Shown here one piece after another: positions 1-8,670 of a stretch of DNA of 29,128 nt. Both the position numbers and the translations under genes were made by a program. The stretch lies in contig JAEZHY010000078.1 in NCBI GenBank assembly GCA_023416335.1, positions 1-29,128 of the forward strand, read 5' to 3'. The stretch is from Pseudomonadota bacterium (GTDB lineage Bacteria > Desulfobacterota > Syntrophobacteria > Syntrophobacterales > Syntrophobacteraceae). Below the pieces are notes generated by a model that saw nothing but the letters and a program-made list of their open reading frames with translations, was not told the DNA's origin and made no database searches. Positions within the stretch are counted from its first letter, which is position 1. Each line of letters starts with the position of its first letter.

Positions 1-1
1 G

Positions 2-739
2 GTTTACCTCATCCGGGCCGGCATAATATTCATCGAGCTTAAACTGGCATGGCTTCTTATCCAGTATGCCGGCAGATATCTCCTGCAGGGGATGATGTCC
101 GGTATTGGAACTCCCGGCCCGGTCAAACCCGAACTGGCCAGGACAAATCCCGAGCTGCTGTTTCCCCGGCAGGCCCTGCTGGACAAGATACGGAAAGTCC
201 CGCTCTATTTTCTGCTGCACCCATTTCTGCGGCTCCGGCTGATGCTCTCCGGGTTCAACCGGAACGTTGCCTCGGAGGAGTTGTTCGAAAAAGAGCGTCG
301 GATAGTCGAGACGGACTGGCAGATACTGTACAGTTCATGGGGGCCGTTCCGATGGCTGTTCTGGATTCTTCCTGTTCTCGGGCTCGCCCAGACAGCCTGG
401 CTCCTGATTATCCAGTTTCATGCGGCGTCCCTTTCCCAGAAAGAGATTCTCGACACGGTTCAGGCAATGCCTAGTGCTCTGCTTCCTCTCATCCAGGTTG
501 CCGGCCTGATCGTATTCCTGAAAGTAGCCGCGGCATTGCTCAGGCGGCTGGAAGAACTCTATCTGTCGAACCTGGACGCGTTCATCTACGATAAGCTGCT
601 CTCGAGGCTGCCTCTCCAGAGCAAGGACACCGTTCTCATCCTGGAAACGCTCCAGCACCAGTTCAGCGAACTCCAGGCCGCGCTGAAAAGGCTCGAGGAA
701 AAAATATCTCCCAAGAGCAAAACAGAGGCAAAACCGTGA
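2..739 (+). CDS. MotA/TolQ/ExbB-like membrane protein, 5' end outside the window
   Basis: The reading frame is open from the left edge (position 2), so the gene starts upstream and about 245 C-terminal residues are visible. The first ~30 residues form a hydrophobic segment, followed by a basic cytoplasmic-looking stretch. Two further hydrophobic helices follow (around WLFWILPVLGLAQTAWLLII and ALLPLIQVAGLIVFLKVAAAL), then RRLEELYLSNLDAFIYDKLL and a charged, probably coiled-coil tail. A large loop, two late helices and a charged RRLEEL run after the last helix resemble the proton-channel subunit family of MotA, TolQ and ExbB. The match is by architecture, not by a diagnostic motif, and no partner (TolR/ExbD/MotB) is in view. 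Its stop overlaps the next gene's GTG start by 3 bases (GTGA), so the two are co-transcribed. It could also be an unrelated membrane protein. Confidence 0.5.
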   Translation, partial: VYLIRAGIIFIELKLAWLLIQYAGRYLLQGMMSGIGTPGPVKPELARTNPELLFPRQALLDKIRKVPLYFLLHPFLRLRLMLSGFNRNVASEELFEKERRIVETDWQILYSSWGPFRWLFWILPVLGLAQTAWLLIIQFHAASLSQKEILDTVQAMPSALLPLIQVAGLIVFLKVAAALLRRLEELYLSNLDAFIYDKLLSRLPLQSKDTVLILETLQHQFSELQAALKRLEEKISPKSKTEAKP

Positions 740-1254
740 AACGAACGGACCGGGTAGGCTCGGATGTCAAAGTTGGGCCTCTCCTGAAGCAATTCCTTGG
801 GGACCATCCTGCTTTCACCGCAAACCCCATCGGAGACTGGAAAGAACTGGTGGGGGAACAGGTGGCCCGCTACACGCGGCCGCGATCTCTGAAGCAGAAG
901 GTCCTGGTGATCTCCGCACATGATTCCGTCTGGAAGCACCACCTGGAACTGTTGAAGGAAGTCCTCGCCGAAAAGATAAACGCGAAGCGCCCGGAACCGA
1001 TTGTCGAACAGATAGTCATAAAAGTTGCCGATATTCCCGATTCCATGCCGGCACTGAATCCCGCCTATAAAGAGCTGGAGAAAATAAAGGGAAAACGCGG
1101 CACGATCCGCAGAAAGGTAAAATCACCTCAGAGAAAACTCACACCCGAGGAGCAGCAGCTGATAAAGAGCCTGCCCGACCCGCAACTCCGGGAAATCGGC
1201 GCCAAGCTCCTGAAGCGCATTCCCGCCGAAGACGAATCCAATCCTGAAGAATGA
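736..1254 (+). CDS. DUF721 / DciA-like protein
   Basis: 172 residues from a GTG start that overlaps the upstream stop codon. The first ~95 residues carry the DUF721 pattern: DWKELVGEQVARYTRPRSLK, then KVLVISAHDSVWKHHLELLK and an LAEKIN segment. These are the W..lvG..va.ht.p and L.v...ds.W...L..l..e.l.k.N landmarks of the family. DUF721 includes DciA, the ancestral replicative-helicase (DnaB) operator of bacteria that lack DnaC/DnaI. The remaining ~75 residues are a basic linker (KGKRGTIRRKVKSPQRK) and a short helix-rich end (LTPEEQQLIKSLPDPQLREI) not typical of the core domain. A helicase-loading role is inferred from the family only. Another nucleic-acid-binding DUF721 protein is equally possible. 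Confidence 0.7.
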   Translation: MKRTDRVGSDVKVGPLLKQFLGDHPAFTANPIGDWKELVGEQVARYTRPRSLKQKVLVISAHDSVWKHHLELLKEVLAEKINAKRPEPIVEQIVIKVADIPDSMPALNPAYKELEKIKGKRGTIRRKVKSPQRKLTPEEQQLIKSLPDPQLREIGAKLLKRIPAEDESNPEE

Positions 1255-1849
1255 TTGATCAGGGGGTACAGGGGGCTTTAAGCCGGAGAATGATGCTCAA
1301 CCTGTATTTCGAGGAACTTCCCCTATAAAAGGTATATGCAACGGGATTGCTTCTTTTCTTATGAAATCTTCAATTAGAGCGTAGACCGTAGGCGGCTTAA
1401 GGGCTCAGGGCGCCACACCTCTATTGAGAGACGGGCATCAATCGGAAAAGGCCGTAGGATGGGTGGGAGCGGAGCGGGAACCCATCGTTTTTTGAGGCTT
1501 GTTCCCCTCTAAGTTGCCGGGAAGCTCAGGGCTCTCGAATACGACTTCTTCTTCAGTATGACAACTTTCCGTGTTTCCAGGCACCGACTTATGCCTCTCC
1601 GGCCAATCATTCCCGGACGTTCCCAAAAGCGATGGGTTGTCACCCATCCGCTCACTTCATGGTGTTGCTCCAACCGGGGCACAAACCGAAAAAGGGAAAC
1701 AAGCGACCTAAGTGCCTGCGGTGCGACACCCAGAAAAAACGGACCGCACTCAGCTCTCCCGCTCGCCGGACGAAGTTTTTTGAAGCAACAGCATTGGGCT
1801 TTTATCGTACCCTCCAATAGGCGGCCCGAATTTTGTCCGCTTTCTGCCA
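1255..1849. other. Intergenic stretch without a convincing gene
   Basis: Between the DUF721 gene and the convergent esterase gene there are about 600 bases. They hold repeat copy A (1437-1649). The flanks, 1255-1436 and 1650-1849, show no ribosome-binding site plus start with a family-like protein. No tRNA-like cloverleaf or strong terminator was recognised. Confidence 0.6.
1437..1649 (+). repeat. ~215 bp composite palindromic repeat, copy A
   Basis: This stretch is nearly the same (about 85% by eye) as the reverse complement of 28909-29128. The left arm reads GGCCGTAGGATGGGT, then a GC-rich spacer, then AACCCATCG. The right arm reads CGATGGGTTGTCACCCATCC. Each arm folds on itself (GATGGGT with ACCCATC) and the two arms are inverted relative to each other. 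About 140 bp of non-coding spacer lies between. The outermost TACGGCC of the right arm, present in copy B, is lost here. The structure resembles two REP sequences in a BIME-like pair or a small non-autonomous element; no transposase is linked. Open frames across it are by-products. Confidence 0.85.
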
Positions 1850-2857
1850 TTATGCCGCAAGGGGCATTCTGGCTCCTGCTCCCAAAGCCTCCCGCAGTAT
1901 TCCGTTTGCCTGGGCAATCGCCGCGCGGGTTGCCGGGCATCCGGCCAAAGGGGTCAACATGACGAAATCGTGTATAGTTGCCACATATCGCGTGACTGTA
2001 ACCCGCACACCTGCCTGGATCAGCTTGCGAGCGTATGCTTCGCCCTCATCGCGGAGCGGGTCGTTTTCATCCGTGATGATGAGTGTCTGCGGAAGTCCGC
2101 GGAGGTCTTCCAACGATCCCTGCAGAGGCGATGCGGTAATCTCCTTCCTCATATCGGTGTCTGGTGCGTAAGCGTTCCAGAACCATCTCATGGCCTCTCG
2201 GGTGAGCCACGGACCTTCTGCGAACTGCCGGTACGAGCCGGTGTCGAAGTCTGCATCCGTAACCGGGTAAAAAAGAACCTGGCATACTAAAGCAGGTCCG
2301 CCTCGTTGTTTTGCCAGCATGGAAACCACCGCAGCCATGTTGCCGCCGACGCTGTCCCCTGCGACCGCGAGCCGTGACCCGTCGAGACCGAGGTCTGCAC
2401 CATTTTCCGCAACGTACTTTGTAGCCGCGTATGCTTCTTCTATCGGGATGGGATATTTCGCTTCCGGGGAGGGTGTGTAGTTCACGAACACAACAGCTGC
2501 ATTTGTCCCGTTAGCGATCTCGCGAACCAGGCGGTCATGCGTATTGCTGCTGCCGAGTATCCAGCCCCCGCCATGAAAATACATGATTGCGGGAAGCCTG
2601 CCTGTCGCATTCGGGGGGCGGACAATTCGTAGCGAGATCCTCCCGCTCGGCCCTGCGCCGATGATTCGGTTCTCAATGTTTGCGGGAAGTTTTTCAACCT
2701 GCCGGGCCTGAACCGATTCGAGCACGCCGCGCGCATCGGCTATCGAGAGTTGATATATCGGTTTGCCGCCCTGGGCGGCAAGTTCGTCCAGAAAAGCCTG
2801 GATAACTGGATCGACAACGGGTGCTTTTGCGCCTGATCTGTTTGTATCTTCAGCCAT
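1850..2857 (-). CDS. HSL-family alpha/beta-hydrolase (carboxylesterase/lipase)
   Basis: 335 residues. The ATG at 2857 was chosen because GAAGGAG lies 6 bases upstream; the frame is open for 62 more codons upstream but these lack a site and look non-coding. The hormone-sensitive-lipase (type IV) signature is complete: oxyanion motif HGGGW at residues 95-99, nucleophile elbow GDSVGG with Ser169, acid Asp266 in ENDPLRDEG, and His296 in TIHDF. The family hydrolyses short- to medium-chain esters; the natural substrate here is unknown. There is no signal peptide, so the enzyme is probably cytoplasmic. A DUF4019 gene lies upstream on the same strand with a 226 bp gap, too wide to argue for one operon. 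Confidence 0.9.
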   Translation of the reverse strand: MAEDTNRSGAKAPVVDPVIQAFLDELAAQGGKPIYQLSIADARGVLESVQARQVEKLPANIENRIIGAGPSGRISLRIVRPPNATGRLPAIMYFHGGGWILGSSNTHDRLVREIANGTNAAVVFVNYTPSPEAKYPIPIEEAYAATKYVAENGADLGLDGSRLAVAGDSVGGNMAAVVSMLAKQRGGPALVCQVLFYPVTDADFDTGSYRQFAEGPWLTREAMRWFWNAYAPDTDMRKEITASPLQGSLEDLRGLPQTLIITDENDPLRDEGEAYARKLIQAGVRVTVTRYVATIHDFVMLTPLAGCPATRAAIAQANGILREALGAGARMPLAA

Positions 2858-3083
2858 TTTCAGCTCCTTCTCAAAAGGACGATACAATCCTTCGACGTCA
2901 ATTGACGCCTGCTTCTCGGTAACAATGTAAGAGCCGAAAAGTTCCGTATCAGTGATTGTGCCAAAATGGATGTGTGCCGATTGGCAAGGCAAAGGCCGCA
3001 GATGGTGGAATCGTTTGTTCTGGTTGAAAACTGCGAGCGGCACTGATTAATGCCACTCGCCTTTGAAATAATTCCGACACTCT

Positions 3084-3506
3084 CTATTTGATGTAGTAGC
3101 CCGAAACCCGCCAGTTCCCATCTTTTTCAAGCATCGGTGTAACGGTCTCGATCGCCGATTTCTTATTCTCGAAAGAGGTTTCAAACTGGATGACCACATA
3201 TTCGCCGTCCGGAGCGCCGGGCAAAGTCGTCAAGTAGACCGCACTTTTGACTTTCCTCGACATCAGCTTTCCAAGAGGGTCTCTGACCGCCTTCAGAGAC
3301 TGTACCCAATTCGATTCGGGCAGGGCATTTCTGAAATATGACGCCGCATCCTTCCAGCTTTGTCCGTAATTCCCCGAGTCGATCACGGAAAGCCATTTTT
3401 CGGCTGCCGCTACGGCGGCCTTTTCCTTGTCCGAACTTTGAGCCGCGGCAAAGCCGACCCATAGAGAAAGACACAATGCGAGCAGAATAATGGTGTGGCG
3501 TTTCAT
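3084..3506 (-). CDS. Secreted DUF4019-family protein
   Basis: 140 residues from the ATG at 3506, preceded by GGGAGGA at good distance. A clear Sec signal peptide (MKRH, then a hydrophobic IILLALCLSLWVGF core, then AAAQ) predicts cleavage near residue 22 and export to the periplasm. The mature part carries the DUF4019 pattern: AEKWLSVIDSGNYGQSWKDA, then W.qsl...R.PLG, a SRKVKSA strand, PGAPDGEYVVIQFETSF, and an ending NWRVSGYYIK. The family is a cystatin/NTF2-like small fold of unknown function, common in Proteobacteria. It lies 135 bp downstream of uvrC on the same strand. No active-site residues can be proposed. Confidence 0.85.
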   Translation of the reverse strand: MKRHTIILLALCLSLWVGFAAAQSSDKEKAAVAAAEKWLSVIDSGNYGQSWKDAASYFRNALPESNWVQSLKAVRDPLGKLMSRKVKSAVYLTTLPGAPDGEYVVIQFETSFENKKSAIETVTPMLEKDGNWRVSGYYIK

Positions 3507-3641
3507 GAATCCTCCCTCGTAAATTCGTGATGTCTTCAACCATGCCTGCAATTCAGATGGGGGGATATTCAGGCGCGCTTACGGGACCGGACGATACACC
3601 CTGGAATCCGAGTCGGTCAATCAGTAGATTTAAAGTGGTAG

Positions 3642-5675
3642 TTACTCCTCCGCCGATCCCGGTATGGTTTCATCCTCGATATCCGGCTCCTCGCCTTCGT
3701 CAATTACCCCGTTCTCCAGTTCCGCGTCGGCAGCATCGTTTTCGGCGTCCGTAAGCTGCCGCAGGACGCTCTCTGCGACCTGGCGCGGGAGGCCGGTGCT
3801 TTCCAGTTCCTCGACCGACGCTTCCCTGACGCCGTGGATGCTCCCGAACTGTTGAAGGAGTGCCTGTCTTCTCTTCGGGCCTATGCCGGGAATGCCGTCC
3901 AGCACCGACGTGAGCAGGGCTGCGCGATGGAGGCTCTGGTAGTGTGAAATGGCGAAGCGGTGAGCCTCATCCCGTATTCGCTGGAGAAGGTGAAGGATGT
4001 CCGGATAGCGGTGCAGGAAAAGGGGATTTTTGCGTCCGGGAATATAGATCTTTTCGTAGAGGCCTTTGCCCTTTTCTCCAATGTCGCGTTCGGCCTCCTT
4101 GGCTATAGAAACCACCGGGAGCTGTTCAGAAAAGCCGAGTTCCCGCATCACGTGGACGATCGTATTCAACTGACCTTTCCCGCCGTCGAGCATCAGCAGG
4201 TCCAGCCCGGTTGCAAACGGTCGGTCGTTTCCGAGCAGTCTTCCGATTACTTCGGACATCATTGCCGGGTCGTCCGGTTCGCTTTTGAGTTTTATGCGGT
4301 AGCGCCGGTAGGAGTTCTTATCCGGGCGTCCGTCCTCAAAAACAACAAGGGATCCGACCGCGTGATGCCCCTGGAGGTTGGAAATATCGACGCACGCAAT
4401 TCGCCTGGGCTGCCTTGGGAGCTTCAGCAGGCGCTGGAGACTGTCGATCAGGGCTGTATCGCGCTTCTGCCAGCGTTTGCGGCTGATGAAACGCTCGCGC
4501 GCGTTGGCAAGGGCCATGTCCAGGAGGTGCTTTCTCTCGCCCCTCTTTACCGCCCAGATTCTGACGCGCTTTCCCTTCATTTCGGAAAGCCATTCCGAAA
4601 GCATGGTTTCCGACTCCAACTGGACGGGAACGAGTATTTCGTCCGGGATGACCCTCCCCTCGAAGTAGTACTGCTGAATGAAAGCCGAAATGAGTTCCGT
4701 CTGGTCTCCCTGGGCTTCTTTCAGGTCGAAAGATCTTTGTCCTGAGTGCACTCCTTGCCGAACGAAAAGGATGATCAGTTCGGTCCTGTCTTCTTCCTGG
4801 TAGATCCCGATAACATCCTGGTCCAGGAACCGGTCCGAGACGATGTGCTGTTTCTCCAGGGTGGCCGCCACATTCCGGAGACGGTCGCGATAGAAGGCGG
4901 CCCTCTCGAATTCGAGCGCTTCTGCGGCTTCGTCCATTCTCTTTCGAAGCTGCTGCTGCAGGATATCGGCTTTGCCTTCGAGAAAAAGGACGATCTCCTC
5001 GACCATTTTGCCGTAGTCGGCTTCAGAAATCTTCCCCGCGCAGGCGCCGAGGCACTGGCCCATGGGATAGTTCAGGCAGGGGCGCTCCCGCGGGAGGAGC
5101 TTTTTGCCTTTACAGAGCCTTAGAGGGAAAAGCTGATGAAGATATTTAAGAGTATCGCGGACGGCGCGCGCGGAAGTGTAGGGGCCGAAGTAGAGCGCCC
5201 CGTCCTTCTGGAAACGCCGGACGATTTCAAGTCGCGGATAGGGCTCGCGCGGATCTATGCGCAGGGATAGATAATTCTTGTCGTCCCGGAGCACCACGTT
5301 GTAGCGCGGCCGGTATTTCTTTATGAGGCTCGCCTCCAGGAGCAGCGCTTCCTTTTCGGTCGGCGTGACCGCGAATTCGAGGTCGGCCGCTTTGGAGAGC
5401 ATCATGCGTGTCTTGATGCCGACCACATCGCCGGACCTGAAGTAATTGCTGATCCTTTTTCTGAGGTCCCTGGCCTTACCGACATAGAGTACAGTTCTTG
5501 CAGGATCCCTGAAAATATAAATTCCGGGCAGGTGGGGAAAGGCGGACACCCGGTTTGCGAGCGCCGCCGGCCCGACATTGGCGGCTTCATCAGTTGATGA
5601 AAGGTCGGGACCGCCGTTTTCCGGCGAAGAAGCAACCGAGGATTCAAGTTCTGCTTTGTCTACAATTTCCGGCAT
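3642..5675 (-). CDS. uvrC: UvrC, excinuclease ABC subunit C
   Basis: 677 residues. UvrC makes both incisions around a lesion after UvrA/UvrB loading in nucleotide excision repair. Domains in order: GIY-YIG nuclease (PGIYIF near 50, YVGKA near 64); a cysteine quartet C188, C200, C208, C212 with the same 12-8-4 spacing as the Fe-S cysteines of E. coli UvrC; a UVR/UvrB-binding helix near 238-270; an RNase-H-like nuclease with D430 (VDISN), D497 (LDGGKGQ) and H572 (DEAHRFA); and paired helix-hairpin-helix motifs near 590-640 (IPGIGPKRR). It has ~45 extra N-terminal residues before the nuclease core and a very acidic ~35-residue tail. No good ribosome site precedes the ATG, so the true start may be further in. 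Confidence 0.97.
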   Translation of the reverse strand: MPEIVDKAELESSVASSPENGGPDLSSTDEAANVGPAALANRVSAFPHLPGIYIFRDPARTVLYVGKARDLRKRISNYFRSGDVVGIKTRMMLSKAADLEFAVTPTEKEALLLEASLIKKYRPRYNVVLRDDKNYLSLRIDPREPYPRLEIVRRFQKDGALYFGPYTSARAVRDTLKYLHQLFPLRLCKGKKLLPRERPCLNYPMGQCLGACAGKISEADYGKMVEEIVLFLEGKADILQQQLRKRMDEAAEALEFERAAFYRDRLRNVAATLEKQHIVSDRFLDQDVIGIYQEEDRTELIILFVRQGVHSGQRSFDLKEAQGDQTELISAFIQQYYFEGRVIPDEILVPVQLESETMLSEWLSEMKGKRVRIWAVKRGERKHLLDMALANARERFISRKRWQKRDTALIDSLQRLLKLPRQPRRIACVDISNLQGHHAVGSLVVFEDGRPDKNSYRRYRIKLKSEPDDPAMMSEVIGRLLGNDRPFATGLDLLMLDGGKGQLNTIVHVMRELGFSEQLPVVSIAKEAERDIGEKGKGLYEKIYIPGRKNPLFLHRYPDILHLLQRIRDEAHRFAISHYQSLHRAALLTSVLDGIPGIGPKRRQALLQQFGSIHGVREASVEELESTGLPRQVAESVLRQLTDAENDAADAELENGVIDEGEEPDIEDETIPGSAEE

Positions 5676-5830
5676 AGTTTTGCGTGAAATCCGCCTGGGC
5701 GTATTCTCCGTTCATGCGCGAACGAGCGCCTCTGAGTTTCCGGCTGCTCGCGCTGGTTGTCACCTTTTATTTTGTACCATTTCGTCCGCCCGATCAATAT
5801 GGCCGAGACCAACCGAACGGGGTTGCCGGA

Positions 5831-6964
5831 CTAAAAATGTTTCTCGATCCGTTTGGAGCTGCCTGCTACCCGCAGAGCCCCGATCTTCGGTTCCCAGACG
5901 CTCGTCTGCCAGTTGTCGGAATGACTTGATTGGAGAAGCCAGGGCGGCAGGGTGATGCAGAAGTATTTTGACAGCGCATAGACGAAGGGTTCATACATCA
6001 GGCGAAGTTCGGCGAGTTTCCTGTCCGCTTCATCCCCCGTTTGGGGATGTAAGTCGGCAGCAAGGAGTCTGTTTCGGAGGTCCATGAGATCGCCGGGCGG
6101 GAGGCGGTCCGGTTCGGGTATCACCGGTTCGATGCCGAATACCAGGCAGAGGTCCACTACCGCGTGCCGTGCCATTGCAAAAGTGAGTTCAGCCTGCCTG
6201 ACGCGAGCCCCTTCCAGGCCGACCATTACGAACGCTCCGGTATCCAGGATCGCGGTGAGGGCGGAAAGCCAGGACTGGTTGTCGTGCTGGGAACGAAAAT
6301 AGGCGAGCACCGGATAGGAAAGATGGCTCTCGAGCAACTCTGCGGACCATTTTTCCCATTGATTGAGAAGAAGGCGGATGGACTCCATACCGTGCTCATT
6401 GTTGTGGCGTATAAGCATTTCGGCGGCAGTCGGAGGAGATCCGGCCCGCGCATCCAGAAGGGAAATGCTCACTTCCCGCCTGGAGAATGACTGGTTCAGA
6501 GCCGGGAGATATCCGATGACCAGCGCGAGAAAGCCGAACCCGATCCCGGCCTCGGCGACGGTCAGAAAGCGCGCGAGGGATGTTTCGGGCTTGACGTCTC
6601 CCAACCCCAGAGTGAAGAAAGTGGTTCCGCTTAGATACATGTTTGTGAGAAAGCTCTGGTCGCCCTTCTCCATAGCCGTATTTCCCCAGAAGAGAAGGCC
6701 GAAACCCAATATCAGCGAAAAAGCCCAGAGGCCCAGCAGCAGGATCAGAGAGAGCGGGCCGTAAATGCTGAGGATACCTTCTCTTCGCCGGCCAGGCGGA
6801 AAGAGATGTGCGAACGCCTTCCACGGCAGCCATGTCGCCTTATAGAACAATCGGGTTATGCGGGCCCGCCGCGTGACCCGCCGAGGAAACACCATGGTTT
6901 CGAAAGCGTCCCACAGTACCAGGACGATCAGGAACAATCCCGGAAGAGTGAAAGCGACCGACAC
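5831..6964 (-). CDS. Ion-channel-like protein (two-helix pore, TLGLGD filter)
   Basis: 377 residues from a GTG at 6964, chosen because GGAGG (6971-6975) sits 6 bases before it; an ATG 12 codons upstream has no site. Hydrophobic helices lie at about 4-20, 67-92 and 131-153. Between the last two is YLSGTTFFTLGLGDVKPET, a pore loop whose TLGLGD (118-123) corresponds to the TVGYGD selectivity filter of potassium channels. This is the Ion_trans_2 plan with an extra N-terminal helix. The ~220-residue C-terminal part (from about 160) is soluble and mostly helical and is not a recognised RCK/TrkA-N domain. Potassium selectivity is an inference, since the filter tyrosine is leucine. It is transcribed toward uvrC with a 155 bp gap. 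Confidence 0.8.
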   Translation of the reverse strand: MSVAFTLPGLFLIVLVLWDAFETMVFPRRVTRRARITRLFYKATWLPWKAFAHLFPPGRRREGILSIYGPLSLILLLGLWAFSLILGFGLLFWGNTAMEKGDQSFLTNMYLSGTTFFTLGLGDVKPETSLARFLTVAEAGIGFGFLALVIGYLPALNQSFSRREVSISLLDARAGSPPTAAEMLIRHNNEHGMESIRLLLNQWEKWSAELLESHLSYPVLAYFRSQHDNQSWLSALTAILDTGAFVMVGLEGARVRQAELTFAMARHAVVDLCLVFGIEPVIPEPDRLPPGDLMDLRNRLLAADLHPQTGDEADRKLAELRLMYEPFVYALSKYFCITLPPWLLQSSHSDNWQTSVWEPKIGALRVAGSSKRIEKHF

Positions 6965-7189
6965 TCGCTGCCTCCGTATGTGCAAGTTATTTGGGTACAT
7001 AATATTATAAGATTGTCGAGGAGCACCCGGAGGAATCGAGGCATTTAAATGGGAGATTTTTTCTTTCCCGAGAAATCTTTTTATACAAAGTGGTGAGATG
7101 TGTGGAAATGGAGAGGTAAAAACTGAAATTGCCGGACAGCGAGAAGGTCTCGGGAATGCGCCGCAATCCGAACAATTTGATATTCAAAG

Positions 7190-7246
7190 AAAAAGAAATG
7201 CAACAAACCGGCCCTCAAGACGATGACTTCCTAAATTGAGAGCCGG
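7190..7246 (-). terminator. Probable intrinsic terminator after the phasin-like gene
   Basis: On the minus strand an imperfect 11-bp stem (CCGGCTCTCAA at 7236-7246 pairing with TTGAGGGCCGG at 7208-7218, one G-U pair) is followed by TTTGTTGCATTTCTTTTTC. It lies about 65 bp beyond the phasin-like stop codon. The T-rich run on this side only sets the direction. Confidence 0.6.
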
Positions 7247-7310
7247 CCGATATGGAAAAGGACGTCGTGAATCACACTGTTGCTGAGGATGTCAATTCAG
7301 TCGGTTAGTC

Positions 7311-7655
7311 TTAATTCCCGCTCCCTGCGCTCACGCCCTCTCTCCTGTGGGCTTCTTCAAGGACGCTCAGTCGCTGCTCGAGAAGCTCCACGCGAGCTTT
7401 GAGGTCCATGTAATCCTTCTTGCGAACCACTTCCAGGTTGTCGGAGAACTTCTTGAACGAGTTTTGAAACTTGGAGTTGAAGTCTTCCCACTCGCGCTCT
7501 CCGCTCTTGACCAGATCGTCGGCCAGCTTTTCCGCTTCTTCAGAGGAAATTTTTCCCTCTTCCACGAACATCCTGGTGGCCTCGCGAACTTTGTCCCTGG
7601 TGACTGCCACCGCGCCGATTCCGGCAAGAAAACTCTTTCTCAGCAGCTCAAGCAT
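7311..7655 (-). CDS. Phasin-like small helical protein
   Basis: 114 residues from the ATG at 7655, with AGGAG 5 bases upstream; longer frames upstream have no site. It starts with a short amphipathic/hydrophobic segment (LRKSFLAGIGAVAVTRDKV), then a long charged helix. The motif FVEEGKISSEEAEKLADDLVKSGE is typical of the phasin-like PhaF/PhaI group, followed by a coiled-coil end (LKARVELLEQRLSVLEEAHRRE). Phasins coat polyhydroxyalkanoate granules, but proteins of this short type are widespread in bacteria without PHA genes and no PHA genes are in view. A general scaffold or stress role is equally likely. It has its own terminator downstream and lies 245 bp from pspA, so it is probably a separate unit. 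Confidence 0.7.
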   Translation of the reverse strand: MLELLRKSFLAGIGAVAVTRDKVREATRMFVEEGKISSEEAEKLADDLVKSGEREWEDFNSKFQNSFKKFSDNLEVVRKKDYMDLKARVELLEQRLSVLEEAHRREGVSAGSGN

Positions 7656-7900
7656 CGGTTCTCCTTTGGTCATTCCTGCATCGCTTCCACAAATGATCTG
7701 CACCATCTGCAAAGATGGAGCATTCTATAAAATAGCAATTCGGCCGACTCGAAGAAACAAAAGTTGAAGAATTCCGGTCGTTTTTTCCGGAGCGCGAATT
7801 CGCTGCTCAATCATGAGCACATTCTGAGAGCGCTTTTTCCACCCACTGATTCAGGCTCATCCCGGATGCCTCAGCTGCGGAGACAATATCTGCATGCAAA

Positions 7901-8602
7901 TTATCCCTTTCCCATGCATGCCGATCTCAATGCTCCGGACATCTTATCTGAAGGCTTCCGGCGTTCCTTTATCTCTGAAAGCAGCTTATCGACTTTGTCA
8001 TTTTTCTCCATCGTCTCTATCTTGTGCTCAGCGCTTTCCGCACCGATGTCGATTCGGGAGCGTCCCACCGCCTCGGAATGCAGGATCTTTTGGCGGAACT
8101 GGTCAAAGGATTTCATACTATCCTCAGACGACGTACGGCTGCCGCTTACCTTCTCCAGCGTGCGTGCCCTGCGGTGCTGCGCCATCAAGAGTTCACCCGT
8201 GGATCTGGCCTCGGTTATCTTCTGTTCCAGTCGCTGGAGGAGCCCTTTCAGGTCCTCCACCTGCTTGTCCTGCTCGGCCGACTGCTCCTCAAATTCCCCG
8301 GCCAGTTGCTGATATCCGATGTAACGTTCCAGGGCGGATCGGGCGAGTGGTTCTTCGTCTTTCGAGACGCAGAGTTCCGCCTTGTGCAGCCACTCCGACA
8401 TTCTGTCCCGGTTTTCTTTCGATTTTTTCTCAAGCAGGTGTTTGTCCGCCATTGCTACCGCGATCTGGCTCTTGAGCAATTTCAGTTCCTCTTCCATATC
8501 CAGGATGACCTGCTTGATCATTTTCTCGGGGTCTTCGGCCCTGTCGACGAGATCGTTCAAATTGGCCCGAACCAGTTGTGTAATCCGACTAATCAGTGCC
8601 AT
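7901..8602 (-). CDS. pspA: PspA/IM30 (ESCRT-III-like) membrane-stress protein
   Basis: 233 residues, ATG with AAGGAG 8 bases upstream. The N-terminus MALISRITQLVRANLNDLVD is the amphipathic membrane-binding helix of the PspA/Vipp1 family. It is followed by EDPEKMIKQVILDMEEEL and long coiled-coil helices through about residue 215. The AEDPEKMI..m..DMee.l pattern is diagnostic. PspA oligomerises on damaged inner membrane and limits proton leakage. Here it follows the flotillin gene by 68 bp on the same strand, so the pair is probably co-transcribed. No pspB, pspC or PspF-type regulator gene is adjacent, and no -24/-12 promoter was seen directly upstream, so control differs from E. coli psp. Confidence 0.93.
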   Translation of the reverse strand: MALISRITQLVRANLNDLVDRAEDPEKMIKQVILDMEEELKLLKSQIAVAMADKHLLEKKSKENRDRMSEWLHKAELCVSKDEEPLARSALERYIGYQQLAGEFEEQSAEQDKQVEDLKGLLQRLEQKITEARSTGELLMAQHRRARTLEKVSGSRTSSEDSMKSFDQFRQKILHSEAVGRSRIDIGAESAEHKIETMEKNDKVDKLLSEIKERRKPSDKMSGALRSACMGKG

Positions 8603-8670
8603 CTGAGAAGCTCCTTTCCTTTCTCAAGGTAGAAGGCCAGGGGATGCTCACAATTCCGCATTACCGAACT

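Noticed and set aside
49..474. 141-codon plus-strand frame near the left edge
   Set aside because: It overlaps the better-supported membrane-protein frame and has low-complexity Ala/Pro/Ser composition.
1438..1647. Small open frame inside repeat copy A
   Set aside because: The same frame can be drawn in copy B; it is created by the palindromic repeat and not by coding selection.
3960..4745. 261-codon plus-strand frame inside uvrC
   Set aside because: Antisense of UvrC; no ribosome site or family signature.
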